64,000 nt of DNA from NCBI RefSeq assembly GCF_030817195.1, contig NZ_JAUSYZ010000001.1, forward strand, positions 186,001-250,000, written 5' to 3'. This stretch comes from Arthrobacter globiformis. Its GTDB lineage: Bacteria > Actinomycetota > Actinomycetes > Actinomycetales > Micrococcaceae. A program made the translations under genes and the position numbers. This document shows, piece after piece, positions 1 to 7,826 of this stretch (within the stretch, counting starts at the first letter, position 1; each line of letters begins with the position of its first letter). The notes beneath the pieces were generated by a model, which was not told the DNA's origin, ran no database searches, and saw nothing but the letters and a program-made list of their open reading frames with translations.

Positions 1-522
1 GGCGGCCGATTCAAAGGACTCCACCTTGCCGGACCCATCACTGAAGAGGACGGTCCTGCCCGCGTGCCGCACCACATGGCCCGGCTTGCTAGCCCCGAAC
101 GCGTGATCCGTCAGTGCTGGCTGGGCGGCATAGGAATGGCCATGGTCGCCATGCTGCTCGGTCCAGGTGCCGGCATCGAGAACGCGGAACGAGTCGCCCG
201 CCGCCACCAGGACGTGGCGGCCGTCCCCCGCAGGGCTGATGCGGTTGTAGCCCTCCATTGCAACGTCCCCCGCGGGCTTAAGGGTTGCCGCGTCCAGCAC
301 TCCGACACCGCCAGCGTAGGTGAAGACCAGGCGCGGCTCAGGGGCGCGAAGCTCGGTCGGTTCTGCGGTCCCCTCAAGCGGGGAGGGACTGGCAGAGCTT
401 TCGGCGGCACTCTGCGCGGGGCCGGCGGCGCAGCCTGACAGCAGCAGGACAGCTCCGCAGGCGGCGGCCACCGGCGCTGCGAGCGGCCCTTTGAGGGACG
501 CCACGAATGGCTTTTTGGACAC
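1..522 (-). CDS. AztD-like zinc-binding lipoprotein, N-terminal part (runs off window edge)
   Basis: Open minus-strand frame with no stop before the window edge, so the C-terminus is missing. From the GTG at 522 it gives a short basic start, a hydrophobic segment and a lipobox (LLSGC), then an S/P-rich linker and beta-propeller-like sequence (blades ending in 'VLDAATLKP' and 'FRVLDAGTW'). It has a His-rich patch (EQHGDHGHSYA). This resembles AztD, the periplasmic or lipoprotein zinc chaperone that feeds AztC of zinc ABC transporters. In-frame ATGs at 555 and 594 would add an unusually long n-region. The start at 594 would lie directly beside the Zur-like palindrome, possibly leaderless. Family assignment is by recognition only; the lipoprotein call is firmer. 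Confidence 0.65.
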   Translation of the reverse strand, partial: MSKKPFVASLKGPLAAPVAAACGAVLLLSGCAAGPAQSAAESSASPSPLEGTAEPTELRAPEPRLVFTYAGGVGVLDAATLKPAGDVAMEGYNRISPAGDGRHVLVAAGDSFRVLDAGTWTEQHGDHGHSYAAQPALTDHAFGASKPGHVVRHAGRTVLFSDGSGKVESFESAA

Positions 523-599
523 CCTTGCGAATGGGCCCTCTGAGCGGCGGCGCATGGTGGTCGCGGCAGGAAAACTGAATCGTCTCGTCAACATGACAC

Positions 600-614
600 T
601 AATGATAATCATTA
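600..614. promoter_or_regulatory. Zur/Fur-type operator palindrome
   Basis: TAATGATAATCATTA is a perfect 15-bp palindrome (7-1-7), extended by further AT-rich sequence to 620. It is an AT island in GC-rich DNA just upstream of the minus-strand AztD-like gene. The pattern fits the Fur-family box; because the gene downstream looks zinc-related, Zur is the likely regulator. Confidence 0.7.
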
Positions 615-744
615 TTATTAACGCTTCGACCATTCCGGTTCTTGCATGACGCAGGATTCAGGGCCTGGGCGCCTCATGGCGTCGATGAGCACGTTTGTGA
701 AGGCCCGGATCAGACTCAAGGACGGCGGTCAGTAAACTGCGACC

Positions 745-1719
745 ATGAGCAAGACTGCTGCCAACTCAGTAACCCTTCGCTTCCTTGCCGCCCCCATGGA
801 CGTGGGCCACAGCGGATCCGTCGACGCCGGCACGGTGCTCGAGTGGGTGGACAAGGCGGCATATGCGGCCGCCGTCGGCTGGGCCAAGTCCTACTGCGTC
901 ACCGCCTACGTGGGGAACATCCACTTTGCCGACCCGGTGAACATTGGCGACATGGTTGAGGTCACGGCCACCATCGTCTACACCGGACGCTCCTCCATGC
1001 ATATCCGGACGGTGGTTTCTTCCGGGGACCCCAAGGGCGGGCCGGCCACCATGCGCAGCCAGTGCATGGTGATCTTTGTGGCGGTTGGCGAGGACGGAAA
1101 ACCCGTCCCGGTTAAGCAGTTCGAGCCGGTAACGGCGGAGGAACTGGAACAGCGGGACCACGCCCTGGCACGGATCGAGATCCGCGAGCAGATCGTCGAA
1201 GCCATGAGCGCCCAGGAATATACAGATGCCGGCACCGCCGAGCGCGTCGTCCTGCGGTTCATGGCAGCGCCCACCGACGTGAACTGGGGCGGAAAAGTCC
1301 ATGGCGGCATCGTCATGAAATGGATCGACGAAGCCGCGTATGTTTGCGCCTCACGCTACTGCGGCCGGGACACGGTGGCAGTCTTCTCCGGCGGCGTGCG
1401 CTTCTACCGGCCGCTGCTGATTGGCCACGTGGTGGAGGTGGAGGCACGGCTGGTCTACACGGGCACCAAGGGCATGCACGTTGCCGTACATGTCCGGTCC
1501 GGGGACCCCAAGGGCCGTGAAATGAACCTGACCACCTACTGCCTCACCGTGATGGTCGCCCGCGACGCCGAGGGCACCTCGGTCCCCATCCCTGCATGGA
1601 CCCCCGTGTCCGAGGAGGACAAGCGGCTTCATGCCCACGCTCGGGAGCTCCTGGAAATCCGGGCAGCAGCCCCGGGGAACAGGCTGCCCAACCATCTGCT
1701 GCAGTCGCAACGGCACTAG
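745..1719 (+). CDS. Acyl-CoA thioesterase with two hotdog domains
   Basis: 324 aa made of two homologous hotdog domains (about residues 8-130 and 166-300). Each has the same block: 'RFLAAPMDVGHSGSVDAG..LEWVDKAAY' in the first and 'RFMAAPTDVNWGGKVHGG..MKWIDEAAY' in the second, the second with the conserved acidic residue near 195. This duplication is typical of BACH-type acyl-CoA hydrolases, which split acyl-CoA to free fatty acid and CoA in the cytoplasm. The two copies have diverged: the first has SVDAG where the second has KVHGG, suggesting the domains play different roles in the active site. It is a single gene, divergent from the AztD-like gene and convergent with dnaB. The exact acyl substrate cannot be read from sequence. 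Confidence 0.85.
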   Translation: MSKTAANSVTLRFLAAPMDVGHSGSVDAGTVLEWVDKAAYAAAVGWAKSYCVTAYVGNIHFADPVNIGDMVEVTATIVYTGRSSMHIRTVVSSGDPKGGPATMRSQCMVIFVAVGEDGKPVPVKQFEPVTAEELEQRDHALARIEIREQIVEAMSAQEYTDAGTAERVVLRFMAAPTDVNWGGKVHGGIVMKWIDEAAYVCASRYCGRDTVAVFSGGVRFYRPLLIGHVVEVEARLVYTGTKGMHVAVHVRSGDPKGREMNLTTYCLTVMVARDAEGTSVPIPAWTPVSEEDKRLHAHARELLEIRAAAPGNRLPNHLLQSQRH

Positions 1720-1786
1720 CACCGGCAGCCTGCGCTGCCCCCCTCGGACACTGCCCCCGCGGAGGGCAGGCCGGAGCCGCCGCAGC

Positions 1787-3172
1787 CTAGAAGCCGCCGC
1801 CTCCGCCGGCATCCCCAGCCATGTTGGCGAACCGCGAGTAATGGCCCTGGAAGGCGACCACGATGTCCTTGGTGGGGCCGTTACGGTGTTTGGCCACGAG
1901 GATGTCTGCCTCGCCGGCCCGCGGGGACTCCTTGTCATAGACGTCCTCGCGGTGCAGCAGAATCACCATGTCGGCGTCCTGCTCGATGGATCCGGATTCA
2001 CGCAGGTCCGAGACCATGGGGCGCTTGTCCTGGCGCTGTTCAGAACCACGGTTCAGCTGCGACAGCGCGATGACGGGGACCTGGAGTTCCTTCGCGAGCA
2101 GCTTCAGCGCACGGGAGAACTCGGAGACTTCCTGCTGGCGGGACTCCACCTTCTTGCCCGAACTCATGAGCTGCAGGTAGTCAAGGATCACGAGTTTGAG
2201 GTCGTGCTGCTGCTTGAGGCGGCGGCACTTGGCCCGGATCTCCATGAGGGACATGTTGGGGCTGTCATCAATGAACAGCGGGGCATCATTCATGCGCCCC
2301 ATGGTGGTGGCAATCTTGGACCACTGCTCATCCTTGATGGTGCCCTTGCGAAGGTCCTGAAGGCCGATGGTGGCCTCGGCCGACAGGAGGCGCATGGCGA
2401 TCTCGTTGCGCCCCATTTCCAGCGAGAACATCACCGTGCTGAGGTTGTTCTTGATGGCAGCCGAGCGGGCAAAGTCCAGCGCGAAGGTGGACTTACCCAC
2501 GGCGGGCCGGGCGGCAATGACGATCATCTGGCCCGGATGCAGCCCGTGCGTCAGCTCGTCCAGCTCGTAGAAGCCGGTGGGAACGCCCACCATGCCCTCG
2601 CCGCGGTGGCCGGAGGCTTCGATCTCATCCACCGTGGACTCCATGACGTCCTTCAGGACGACGTAGTCTTCCGCCGTGCGGCGCTCGGCGACCGCGTAGA
2701 CCTCCGCCTGGGCCTGGTTGACCAGGTCTTCGACTTCGCCGTCCTGCCCGTACCCGAGCTGCACGATCTTGGTGCCGGCATTGACCAGCCGCCGGAGCAC
2801 GGCGCGCTCGGCCACAATCTCGGCGTAGTAGCCTGCGTTCGCGGCCGTGGGTACCGTCTGAATGAGCTCATGGAGGTAGGCCGGTCCGCCGATCCGGTTG
2901 ATCTCGCCGCGCTTGGTCAGCTCGTCGGACACGGTGACGGCATCCGCGGGTTCTCCGCGGCCATAGAGGTCGATGACGGCCTCATAGATGGTTTCGTGGG
3001 CAGGGCGGTAGAAGTCCTGCCCACGTAGGATCTCAACCACGTCCGCAATGGCGTCCTTGGAAAGCATCATGCCGCCCAGGACGGACTGTTCGGCGGGGAT
3101 ATCCTGGGGAGGTTTACGGCTGCCTTCGGATTCGCGGGTACCTTCGATTGAGTCCAGGTGCGTAACTGACAA
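1787..3172 (-). CDS. dnaB: Replicative DNA helicase DnaB
   Basis: 461 aa. The N-terminal DnaB domain (PPQDIPAEQSVLGGMML) is followed by a RecA-like ATPase with Walker A 'ARPAVGKST' near residue 225, Walker B 'VILDYLQLM' near 331, and the 'DLRESGSIEQDAD' region that precedes the arginine finger. The protein ends in a Gly-rich tail. It unwinds DNA at the fork as a hexamer. I chose the TTG at 3172 because GGAGG lies 9 nt upstream; the frame stays open upstream but has no comparable ribosome-binding site. No intein is present, although DnaB often hosts them. A DnaC/DnaI loader is not in view; the DciA-family gene beside recF is the probable partner. Confidence 0.95.
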   Translation of the reverse strand: MSVTHLDSIEGTRESEGSRKPPQDIPAEQSVLGGMMLSKDAIADVVEILRGQDFYRPAHETIYEAVIDLYGRGEPADAVTVSDELTKRGEINRIGGPAYLHELIQTVPTAANAGYYAEIVAERAVLRRLVNAGTKIVQLGYGQDGEVEDLVNQAQAEVYAVAERRTAEDYVVLKDVMESTVDEIEASGHRGEGMVGVPTGFYELDELTHGLHPGQMIVIAARPAVGKSTFALDFARSAAIKNNLSTVMFSLEMGRNEIAMRLLSAEATIGLQDLRKGTIKDEQWSKIATTMGRMNDAPLFIDDSPNMSLMEIRAKCRRLKQQHDLKLVILDYLQLMSSGKKVESRQQEVSEFSRALKLLAKELQVPVIALSQLNRGSEQRQDKRPMVSDLRESGSIEQDADMVILLHREDVYDKESPRAGEADILVAKHRNGPTKDIVVAFQGHYSRFANMAGDAGGGGGF

Positions 3173-3881
3173 AGCTGCCGTCCTCCATTGTGTCCACAGT
3201 CCGTACAGGAGGACTGCGGCGCGTGTGCCGTGTGCCGTGGGTGGGCCGCGCAGCAAGGATCTGCTGCCCGGGCTAATGCAACTACACCAGCAGGCCCTGA
3301 CATTTTTCGGTCCAGGCCGTTGAACCCCGGCGACGCCTCATCCACAGGTTTTCCACAGGGCAGCACGAAATCTCCCGAAGCCCGGCTGTTCACCGGCTCC
3401 GGTCTTCAGGCCGGCAGGGAAAACTCACCCGAATGGGGTGTCTCCGCTACGTTAGCGCCCGGCTGCCCACTCACAAAGCCGGCCGTTTCGCACCTCTGTG
3501 GATAAGGTGTGCACAACAGACTGCTGCTTGTGCACAGCCTGTGGGGGAAGCTGTGGATAGTAATTTTCTTATCGGCATATATGCGGCCTGAGCTGCGGAA
3601 ACATCCAGATTCTCCTGTGGACAAATTTAAATTTTTCGCCAACCTTCATCCACAGCCTTAACCGCCTGCTGGGGATACCGGCCGGTAAGTTCGCCCCAGG
3701 AGGGCGTTTTCGCCACCTGCATTCCCACTTTGTGATGCGGATCACCGGCATATGACGGGGCCGTCCACACATGCATGCCCTCTGGACGAATCTTCCAATC
3801 GGGGGCGATCACCGGAGGGCAGCATTATGCGCAGCCGGGCATATGCTGTGGATAACACGGATCTGGCGTTAAGCTCTAGGT
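3173..3881. other. 709-bp gene-free gap with DnaA-box-like cluster
   Basis: No ORF here has credible codon use. On the plus strand it contains TCATCCACA (3338-3346), TTTTCCACA (3349-3357), TGTGGATAA (3497-3505, exact DnaA box), TGTGGATAG (3552-3560), TGTGGACAA (3616-3624), a CATCCACA half-match near 3647-3654 and TGTGGATAA (3847-3855, exact). Short AT-rich runs lie around 3563-3582 and 3620-3640. The gap must also hold the dnaB promoter and that of the plus-strand gene at 3882. Several exact or near DnaA boxes beyond the origin suggest DnaA binding, perhaps regulating dnaB. Confidence 0.55.
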
Positions 3882-4292
3882 ATGGGCGACGTTCTGACAG
3901 TCTTGGTTCCTGCCCTTGTCCTCGCCGCAGCCCTCTGGGCTCTCGCTACGGCATTGAAGCCGCGGGATGGGGGCATGTCCGACGCGGACCGCTACCAGCT
4001 GGATCTGGCCCGGCGTTCCCAGGCCCACTACGCAGCCCAGGTTCAGGCGGCCATGGCGGCCCGGGCACGCATAGAGGCGGCAGCCCTGCCCAGCCAGAAC
4101 CGGCAGCAGCAGATCCAGCAGCAGAACCAGCACCCTGCGGCACTTGGGCCAGGGACAATGCTGAACCCGCAGCTGGCGCTGGAGCTGCAGACATTGGTGC
4201 GCAACGGGCAGAAGCTCCAGGCCATCAGGCTTTTGCGCCAGGCCACCCATTCAAACCTTTTGACCGCCAAGCAATATGTAGATCGGCTGTAA
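3882..4292 (+). CDS. Membrane-anchored small protein with L7/L12-like C-terminal motif
   Basis: 136 aa: one N-terminal membrane segment (VLTVLVPALVLAAALWALATA), then a Q-rich, probably coiled or disordered cytosolic stretch (residues 45-85), then about 35 residues (LVRNGQKLQAIRLLRQATHSNLLTAKQYVDRL region) that resemble the helix-turn-helix of the ribosomal L7/L12 C-terminal domain. Such proteins are often annotated 'ribosomal protein L7/L12' without evidence of ribosomal function. It is 2 bp upstream of a gene of the same build, so the two are probably co-transcribed. An exact DnaA box lies 27 bp before the start. I cannot name a function. Confidence 0.75.
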   Translation: MGDVLTVLVPALVLAAALWALATALKPRDGGMSDADRYQLDLARRSQAHYAAQVQAAMAARARIEAAALPSQNRQQQIQQQNQHPAALGPGTMLNPQLALELQTLVRNGQKLQAIRLLRQATHSNLLTAKQYVDRL

Positions 4293-4294
4293 CC

Positions 4295-4861
4295 ATGGAA
4301 TCGCTCCTGATCCCCTTCCTGATCCTCGTGGCCGTGGCTGCCGCCGTGGCCCTCGGGGCACGTGCGTTCAGCCGCCGCCGGCGCACGGTCACGGAGCCGG
4401 CCAAACCGCCGGCGGAATCCGCGGAGCTCGCAAGGGAAGCCGCAGCAAAGCTGTCCGAGGACGAACACAGGCGCCTGTATGCGCTCATTGCCCAGGGCCA
4501 GGCCATGGCGGCGATCAAGCTGTACTACGAGGTGTCAGGACAGGGCTTGCGCGCATCGCGGGACGCGGTGGCCGCGCTGGCAGCCCATCCGCAGCCTTTC
4601 CGCTCACCGGCCCAGGAACCCAGCGAACCCGAAGACGACGACGAGCCACCGCAGCGGTTCCCGTACAGGTACCGGGCCATTGCCAGCAAAGGCGATGTCA
4701 CCCGGGAAGTCAGCAGCAACATGCTCAATGACGAGATCTACGGCCGCATCCGCACGCTCGCCAAGAGCGGCAACGTCGAAGCAGCCGCCACCGCGCTGAC
4801 CCGGCACTCGGACATCACCATGAAGCAGGCCCGCGAATTCATCGCCCTGCTGGATGACTAG
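4295..4861 (+). CDS. Membrane-anchored protein with two L7/L12-like motifs
   Basis: 188 aa. An N-terminal transmembrane helix (LLIPFLILVAVAAAVALGARAF) is followed by a basic RRRR stop-transfer motif and two motifs of the same kind as in the preceding gene: one near residues 55-95 (LYALIAQGQAMAAIKLYYEV...) and one at the C-terminus (IRTLAKSGNVEAAATALTRH...KQAREFIALL). An acidic/proline linker separates them. The ATG at 4295 starts 2 bp after the previous stop; the frame is open further upstream but that part overlaps the preceding gene. It looks like a duplicated and extended paralogue of its neighbour. Function unknown. Confidence 0.75.
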   Translation: MESLLIPFLILVAVAAAVALGARAFSRRRRTVTEPAKPPAESAELAREAAAKLSEDEHRRLYALIAQGQAMAAIKLYYEVSGQGLRASRDAVAALAAHPQPFRSPAQEPSEPEDDDEPPQRFPYRYRAIASKGDVTREVSSNMLNDEIYGRIRTLAKSGNVEAAATALTRHSDITMKQAREFIALLDD

Positions 4862-4900
4862 CTGCTGGATGACTAGCTGAGGCCGGGTGGCCGCAGCCAC

Positions 4901-5248
4901 CTAGAAGTCGAACAGGTCCCCCAGCCAGCCTTCCTTCTTCTTGTGGCGGCGGCGGTCATGGTCGCGGTCGTATCCCTTGCCGTAGCTGCGGTCGTCGTAG
5001 CGCGGCTGGTCACGCCGCGGTTCGACGTTGCGGTACAGCGGCGGAGGAACCATGCCGGGCGCGGGTGAGGCCGGAGTAGGGAGAACGGGCGCCGGAGGTG
5101 CCGCCGGAGCCCCCGCGTTGACCCGGTCGATGACCTTGTCCAGTTCGCCGCGGTCCAGCCACACACCCCGGCACTGCGGGCAGTAGTCGATTTCCACGCC
5201 GCTGCGTTCGCTCATTACCAGGTCTGAAGAATCAATGGGACATTTCAT
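4901..5248 (-). CDS. zf-TFIIB domain zinc-ribbon protein
   Basis: 115 aa. The N-terminus carries a compact zinc ribbon (MKCPID...SGVEIDYCPQCRGVWLDRGELDKVID) with CP-x(n)-CPQC ligands, the pattern of the small bacterial zf-TFIIB family. A proline/alanine linker follows, then a basic, Arg/Tyr/Asp-rich segment (about residues 70-100) and a hydrophobic tail (GWLGDLFDF). The ATG at 5248 is preferred because family members begin directly with MKCP; a GTG at 5257 is in frame. The role of the family is not established. The gene lies just downstream of the FMN reductase and may be co-transcribed with it. Confidence 0.75.
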   Translation of the reverse strand: MKCPIDSSDLVMSERSGVEIDYCPQCRGVWLDRGELDKVIDRVNAGAPAAPPAPVLPTPASPAPGMVPPPLYRNVEPRRDQPRYDDRSYGKGYDRDHDRRRHKKKEGWLGDLFDF

Positions 5249-5275
5249 GCCCGGCACAACGAGCGGGTACTGCGA

Positions 5276-5911
5276 TTAGTTCGCGTTACCCCCCGCCGAG
5301 ATCCCGGCCAGCAGCTGTTCAAAGGGCAGCGACTCCAGCAGGGCCGGCTTGCGGCCCGGTTGGTCCCCTTCCAGGAGGCTGCTGAACTCTGTGGCCGCCC
5401 GTTCGATCCGCACCGAAAGGGGGGTTCCGCCGTCGTCCGTGCTTCCCCAGTCCTGGGGGCCGGCGAAGACGGCCGTGGCGGCCGTCCGCGTGCGCAGGTA
5501 GCTGAACAGGGGGCGCATGGCGTGGTCGAGCACCATCTGGTGGCGGTCCGTTCCGCCGGTGGCACCCAGGAGGGCAGCCTTGCCGTCCAGGGACTTGGGA
5601 TCGAGCACGTCAATGAAGGACTTGAACAGCCCGCTGTAGGAGGCACTGAACACCGGTGAGACCGCGATGATGCCGTCGGAGGCCTCCACGGCGGCGATCA
5701 CCTCTGCCAGCCGGGGCGGGGCAAAGCCCGTGACGAAGTTGTTGGCGATGTCCACGGCCAGTTCACGGAGTTCCACAACGTCCATGGTCACCTCGTAGCC
5801 GGCGGCCGTCAGCTCACGCGTGGCGGCGGCGGCCAGCTGGTCGGCAAGCAGGCGGGTCGACGACGGCACTCCCAGGCCGGCGGACAGAACGGTAATGCGG
5901 CGGGTCTCCAT
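5276..5911 (-). CDS. NADPH-dependent FMN reductase family flavoprotein
   Basis: 211 aa with a flavodoxin-like fold. It begins with a beta strand and phosphate-binding loop (ITVLSAGLGVPSSTRLLADQLA), and has a typical 'SPVFSASYSGLFKSFIDVLD' stretch near residue 90 and 'GATGGTDRHQMVLDHAMRPLF' in the middle. Actinobacterial members of this family (CE1759 type) usually supply reduced FMN to a partner flavin monooxygenase or reduce small substrates; no partner is adjacent here. The ATG at 5911 follows AGAGGAG at good spacing. The frame extends to 5950 without a better ribosome-binding site. Confidence 0.85.
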   Translation of the reverse strand: METRRITVLSAGLGVPSSTRLLADQLAAAATRELTAAGYEVTMDVVELRELAVDIANNFVTGFAPPRLAEVIAAVEASDGIIAVSPVFSASYSGLFKSFIDVLDPKSLDGKAALLGATGGTDRHQMVLDHAMRPLFSYLRTRTAATAVFAGPQDWGSTDDGGTPLSVRIERAATEFSSLLEGDQPGRKPALLESLPFEQLLAGISAGGNAN

Positions 5912-5994
5912 GGCGGTCTCCTCTGGTTGGCTCTGTACATGCATTTGCATCTACTCGCTCAACCCGGGAGGGCTCGCGTTTATTCCGCTGCCCC

Positions 5995-6228
5995 GTGGAC
6001 GAAGGGGACACCGAAGCGGTGGGGTTTTCTCCCCGCAAAGCCAGCCTGTCACTGTATGGGCTAACGAATGCGCCGGAGTCGGCTGCGCTCCTCAAGTGTC
6101 TGGGAAAGCACAAGACAGGTGCCGGCTGCCTTTACATCAACAAGCTGGCCGACGTCGACGAAGGCGTTCTGGCCGAGCTGACCAGCATCGGCTACCGCTA
6201 TGGGACCACAGTACTGCACAGCCAATAG
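5995..6228 (+). pseudogene. DUF1801 family remnant, N-terminal half missing
   Basis: 77 codons that match the second half of DUF1801 proteins: 'AVGFSPRKASLSLYG', 'LLKCLGKHKTGAGCLYINKLADVDEGVL'. Full-length members are about 130-140 aa and have a conserved N-terminal half that is absent. The sequence upstream in this frame is the divergent promoter region of the FMN reductase and does not resemble the family. No clear ribosome-binding site precedes the GTG at 5995. I read this as a 5'-truncated relic, though a short expressed protein is not excluded. Confidence 0.6.
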
Positions 6229-6259
6229 CAGCCGGACGAGAGCCGCAGGAACGACGAAG

Positions 6260-6300
6260 CCCCCGCCGTCGGCTTTCCCTGGGGAATCCGACGGCGGGGG
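6260..6300 (-). terminator. Hairpin terminator downstream of rplI
   Basis: CCCCCGCCGTCGG (6260-6272) pairs perfectly with CCGACGGCGGGGG (6288-6300) across a 15-nt loop. It lies between the convergent DUF1801 remnant and rplI, so it may serve both strands. Confidence 0.75.
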
Positions 6301-6348
6301 CCGTCAGCAGTTCAGGACTGCGGAGTAAACCGGCAGATGCCGGATCTA

Positions 6349-6801
6349 CTACTTGCCTGCGACTACGTCGAGTTCGATCACAGCGGCAACGTCGTCGTGC
6401 AGACGGACGTTGGCCTGGTAGGAACCAACCGACTTGATGTGTGCCGGCAGTTCAACCTTGCGCTTGTCGATGCGGCCGAGGCCAGCGGCCTCAACAGCGT
6501 CGGCCACGTCGCCCTGCTTGACGGTGCCGAACAGGCGTCCGGTCTCGCCAGCCTTGACAACGAGCTTGACCGGCTTGGCGGAGAGTGCAGCGGCCTGCTT
6601 CTGAGCGTCTTCCAGGGAAGCGTGCTCGCGGGCAACGCGGGCAGCCTTGATGGACTCAACCTGCTTCTCGCCACCCTTGGACCAGGTCAGAGCGAAACCG
6701 CGGGGCAGCAGGAAGTTACGTGCGTAACCGTCCTTGACCTCGACAACGTCGCCAGCAGCACCGAGACCGGTTACTTCGTGGGTCAGAATGAGCTTTGCCA
6801 T
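6349..6801 (-). CDS. rplI: 50S ribosomal protein L9
   Basis: 150 aa, the usual length. The N-terminal rRNA-binding domain (MAKLILTHEVTGLGAAGDVVEVKDGYARNFL..) is followed by the long connecting helix and a C-terminal domain (GRLFGTVKQGDVADAV...). L9 sits at the base of the L1 stalk and influences reading-frame fidelity. It is the last gene of the rpsF-ssb-rpsR-rplI operon, 18 bp after rpsR, and is followed by a strong hairpin. Confidence 0.97.
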   Translation of the reverse strand: MAKLILTHEVTGLGAAGDVVEVKDGYARNFLLPRGFALTWSKGGEKQVESIKAARVAREHASLEDAQKQAAALSAKPVKLVVKAGETGRLFGTVKQGDVADAVEAAGLGRIDKRKVELPAHIKSVGSYQANVRLHDDVAAVIELDVVAGK

Positions 6802-6819
6802 GTTAGTTAATCCCTTTCC

Positions 6820-7059
6820 TTAGCCCCGGCCAGCGCCGGAGTAGGGCAGCAGAGCAACTTCGCGGGCGTTCTTGATTGCCTGGGCGATCTTGCGCTGCTC
6901 CTGCACCGTGACGCCAGTGACGCGACGGGCGCGGATCTTTCCGCGGTCGGAGATGAACTTGCGCAGCAATGCTACGTCCTTGTAGTCGATGACAGTGATG
7001 TCAGCGGCCTTCAAGGGGTTGGACTTTGGTTTGGGCTTACGGAGTTCAGCCTTAGCCAT
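6820..7059 (-). CDS. rpsR: 30S ribosomal protein S18, cysteine-free form
   Basis: 79 aa. The core 'IDYKDVALLRKFISDRGKIRARRVTG' and 'QRKIAQAIKNAREVALLPY' are diagnostic. There is no CxxC and no cysteine at all, so this is the zinc-independent version of S18. Actinobacteria can carry both zinc-binding and zinc-free S18 paralogues, the latter often Zur-controlled, but here the zinc-free form is the one in the main ribosomal operon. AGGAG lies upstream of the ATG. Confidence 0.96.
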   Translation of the reverse strand: MAKAELRKPKPKSNPLKAADITVIDYKDVALLRKFISDRGKIRARRVTGVTVQEQRKIAQAIKNAREVALLPYSGAGRG

Positions 7060-7189
7060 CGTGGAGCTCCTATTCTAGGGAGCCCGTGAATCGTGATCCA
7101 CGGGATGGTGGTGGTCCGATCGCGGCATGCACAAAACGCTCCGCATGGAACGCCATGGCAGATGCCGCGCCGGGCCTTTGTTTTGTTGT

Positions 7190-7771
7190 TTAGAAGGGAG
7201 GTTCGGAATCCGGGCCGTTGCCCCAGCCGCCGCCCGCATTGCTGACTCCGGGCGTGGCCCATGGGTCATCCTGCGCTGCTGCGGGCTGGTTGCCGCCCCA
7301 GTTTCCTCCGGTGTTGCCGCCCTGGTTTCCACCCTGGCCGCCACCGAATCCACCGCCACCGAAACCGCCGCTGTTGCCGCCGCCGAAACCGCCCTGCCCG
7401 CCGGAGCGCTGGGTGCGGTTGACTTTGGCATTGGCGTAACGCAGGCTCGGGCCGATTTCATCGACTTCGAGCTCGATAACGGTGCGCTTCTCGCCTTCTT
7501 TTGTTTCGTAGGAACGGCTCTTCAGGCGGCCGGAAACAATCACGCGGGTGCCCTTGGTGAGGGACTCGGCAACGTTCTCTGCTGCCTCGCGCCAGACTGA
7601 AGCGCGGAGGAACAGGGTCTCCCCGTCCTTCCACTCATTGGACTGGCGGTCGAAGGTGCGAGGCGTGGACGCGATGGTGAAGTTCGCTACTGCCGAACCT
7701 GACGGTGTGAACCTCAGTTCGGGGTCATTGGTGAGATTACCGATGACCGTAATAGTGGTTTCGCCTGCCAT
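7190..7771 (-). CDS. ssb: Single-stranded DNA-binding protein
   Basis: 193 aa. An N-terminal OB-fold (residues 1-110; 'TVIGNLTNDPELRFTPSGSAVANFTIAS', 'VWREAAENVAESLTKGTRVIVSGRL') is followed by a long Gly/Gln/Asn-rich linker and the acidic tip DSEPPF that recruits partner proteins. The tip is EPPF rather than the textbook DIPF, common in Actinobacteria. It protects ssDNA at replication forks. It lies in the conserved rpsF-ssb-rpsR-rplI operon. Confidence 0.96.
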   Translation of the reverse strand: MAGETTITVIGNLTNDPELRFTPSGSAVANFTIASTPRTFDRQSNEWKDGETLFLRASVWREAAENVAESLTKGTRVIVSGRLKSRSYETKEGEKRTVIELEVDEIGPSLRYANAKVNRTQRSGGQGGFGGGNSGGFGGGGFGGGQGGNQGGNTGGNWGGNQPAAAQDDPWATPGVSNAGGGWGNGPDSEPPF

Positions 7772-7826
7772 CTACTGCCTCCTTGTTCGTTCCTGCGGTG
7801 TAAAGAATGAAAATTGTGAGCTGAAA

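Noticed and set aside
320..649. Plus-strand ORF opposite the AztD-like gene
   Set aside because: Antisense to a lipoprotein gene with a clear signal sequence; its C-terminal IIIIIN run is the translation of the Zur-like AT island.
1631..3028. 465-codon plus-strand ORF opposite dnaB
   Set aside because: Antisense shadow of dnaB, as is usual in high-GC genes; composition is His/Gly/Val-rich and unlike any family.
5820..6437. 205-codon plus-strand ORF across the FMN reductase start and DUF1801 relic
   Set aside because: Overlaps two better-supported genes in other frames; Arg-rich composition typical of shadow frames.
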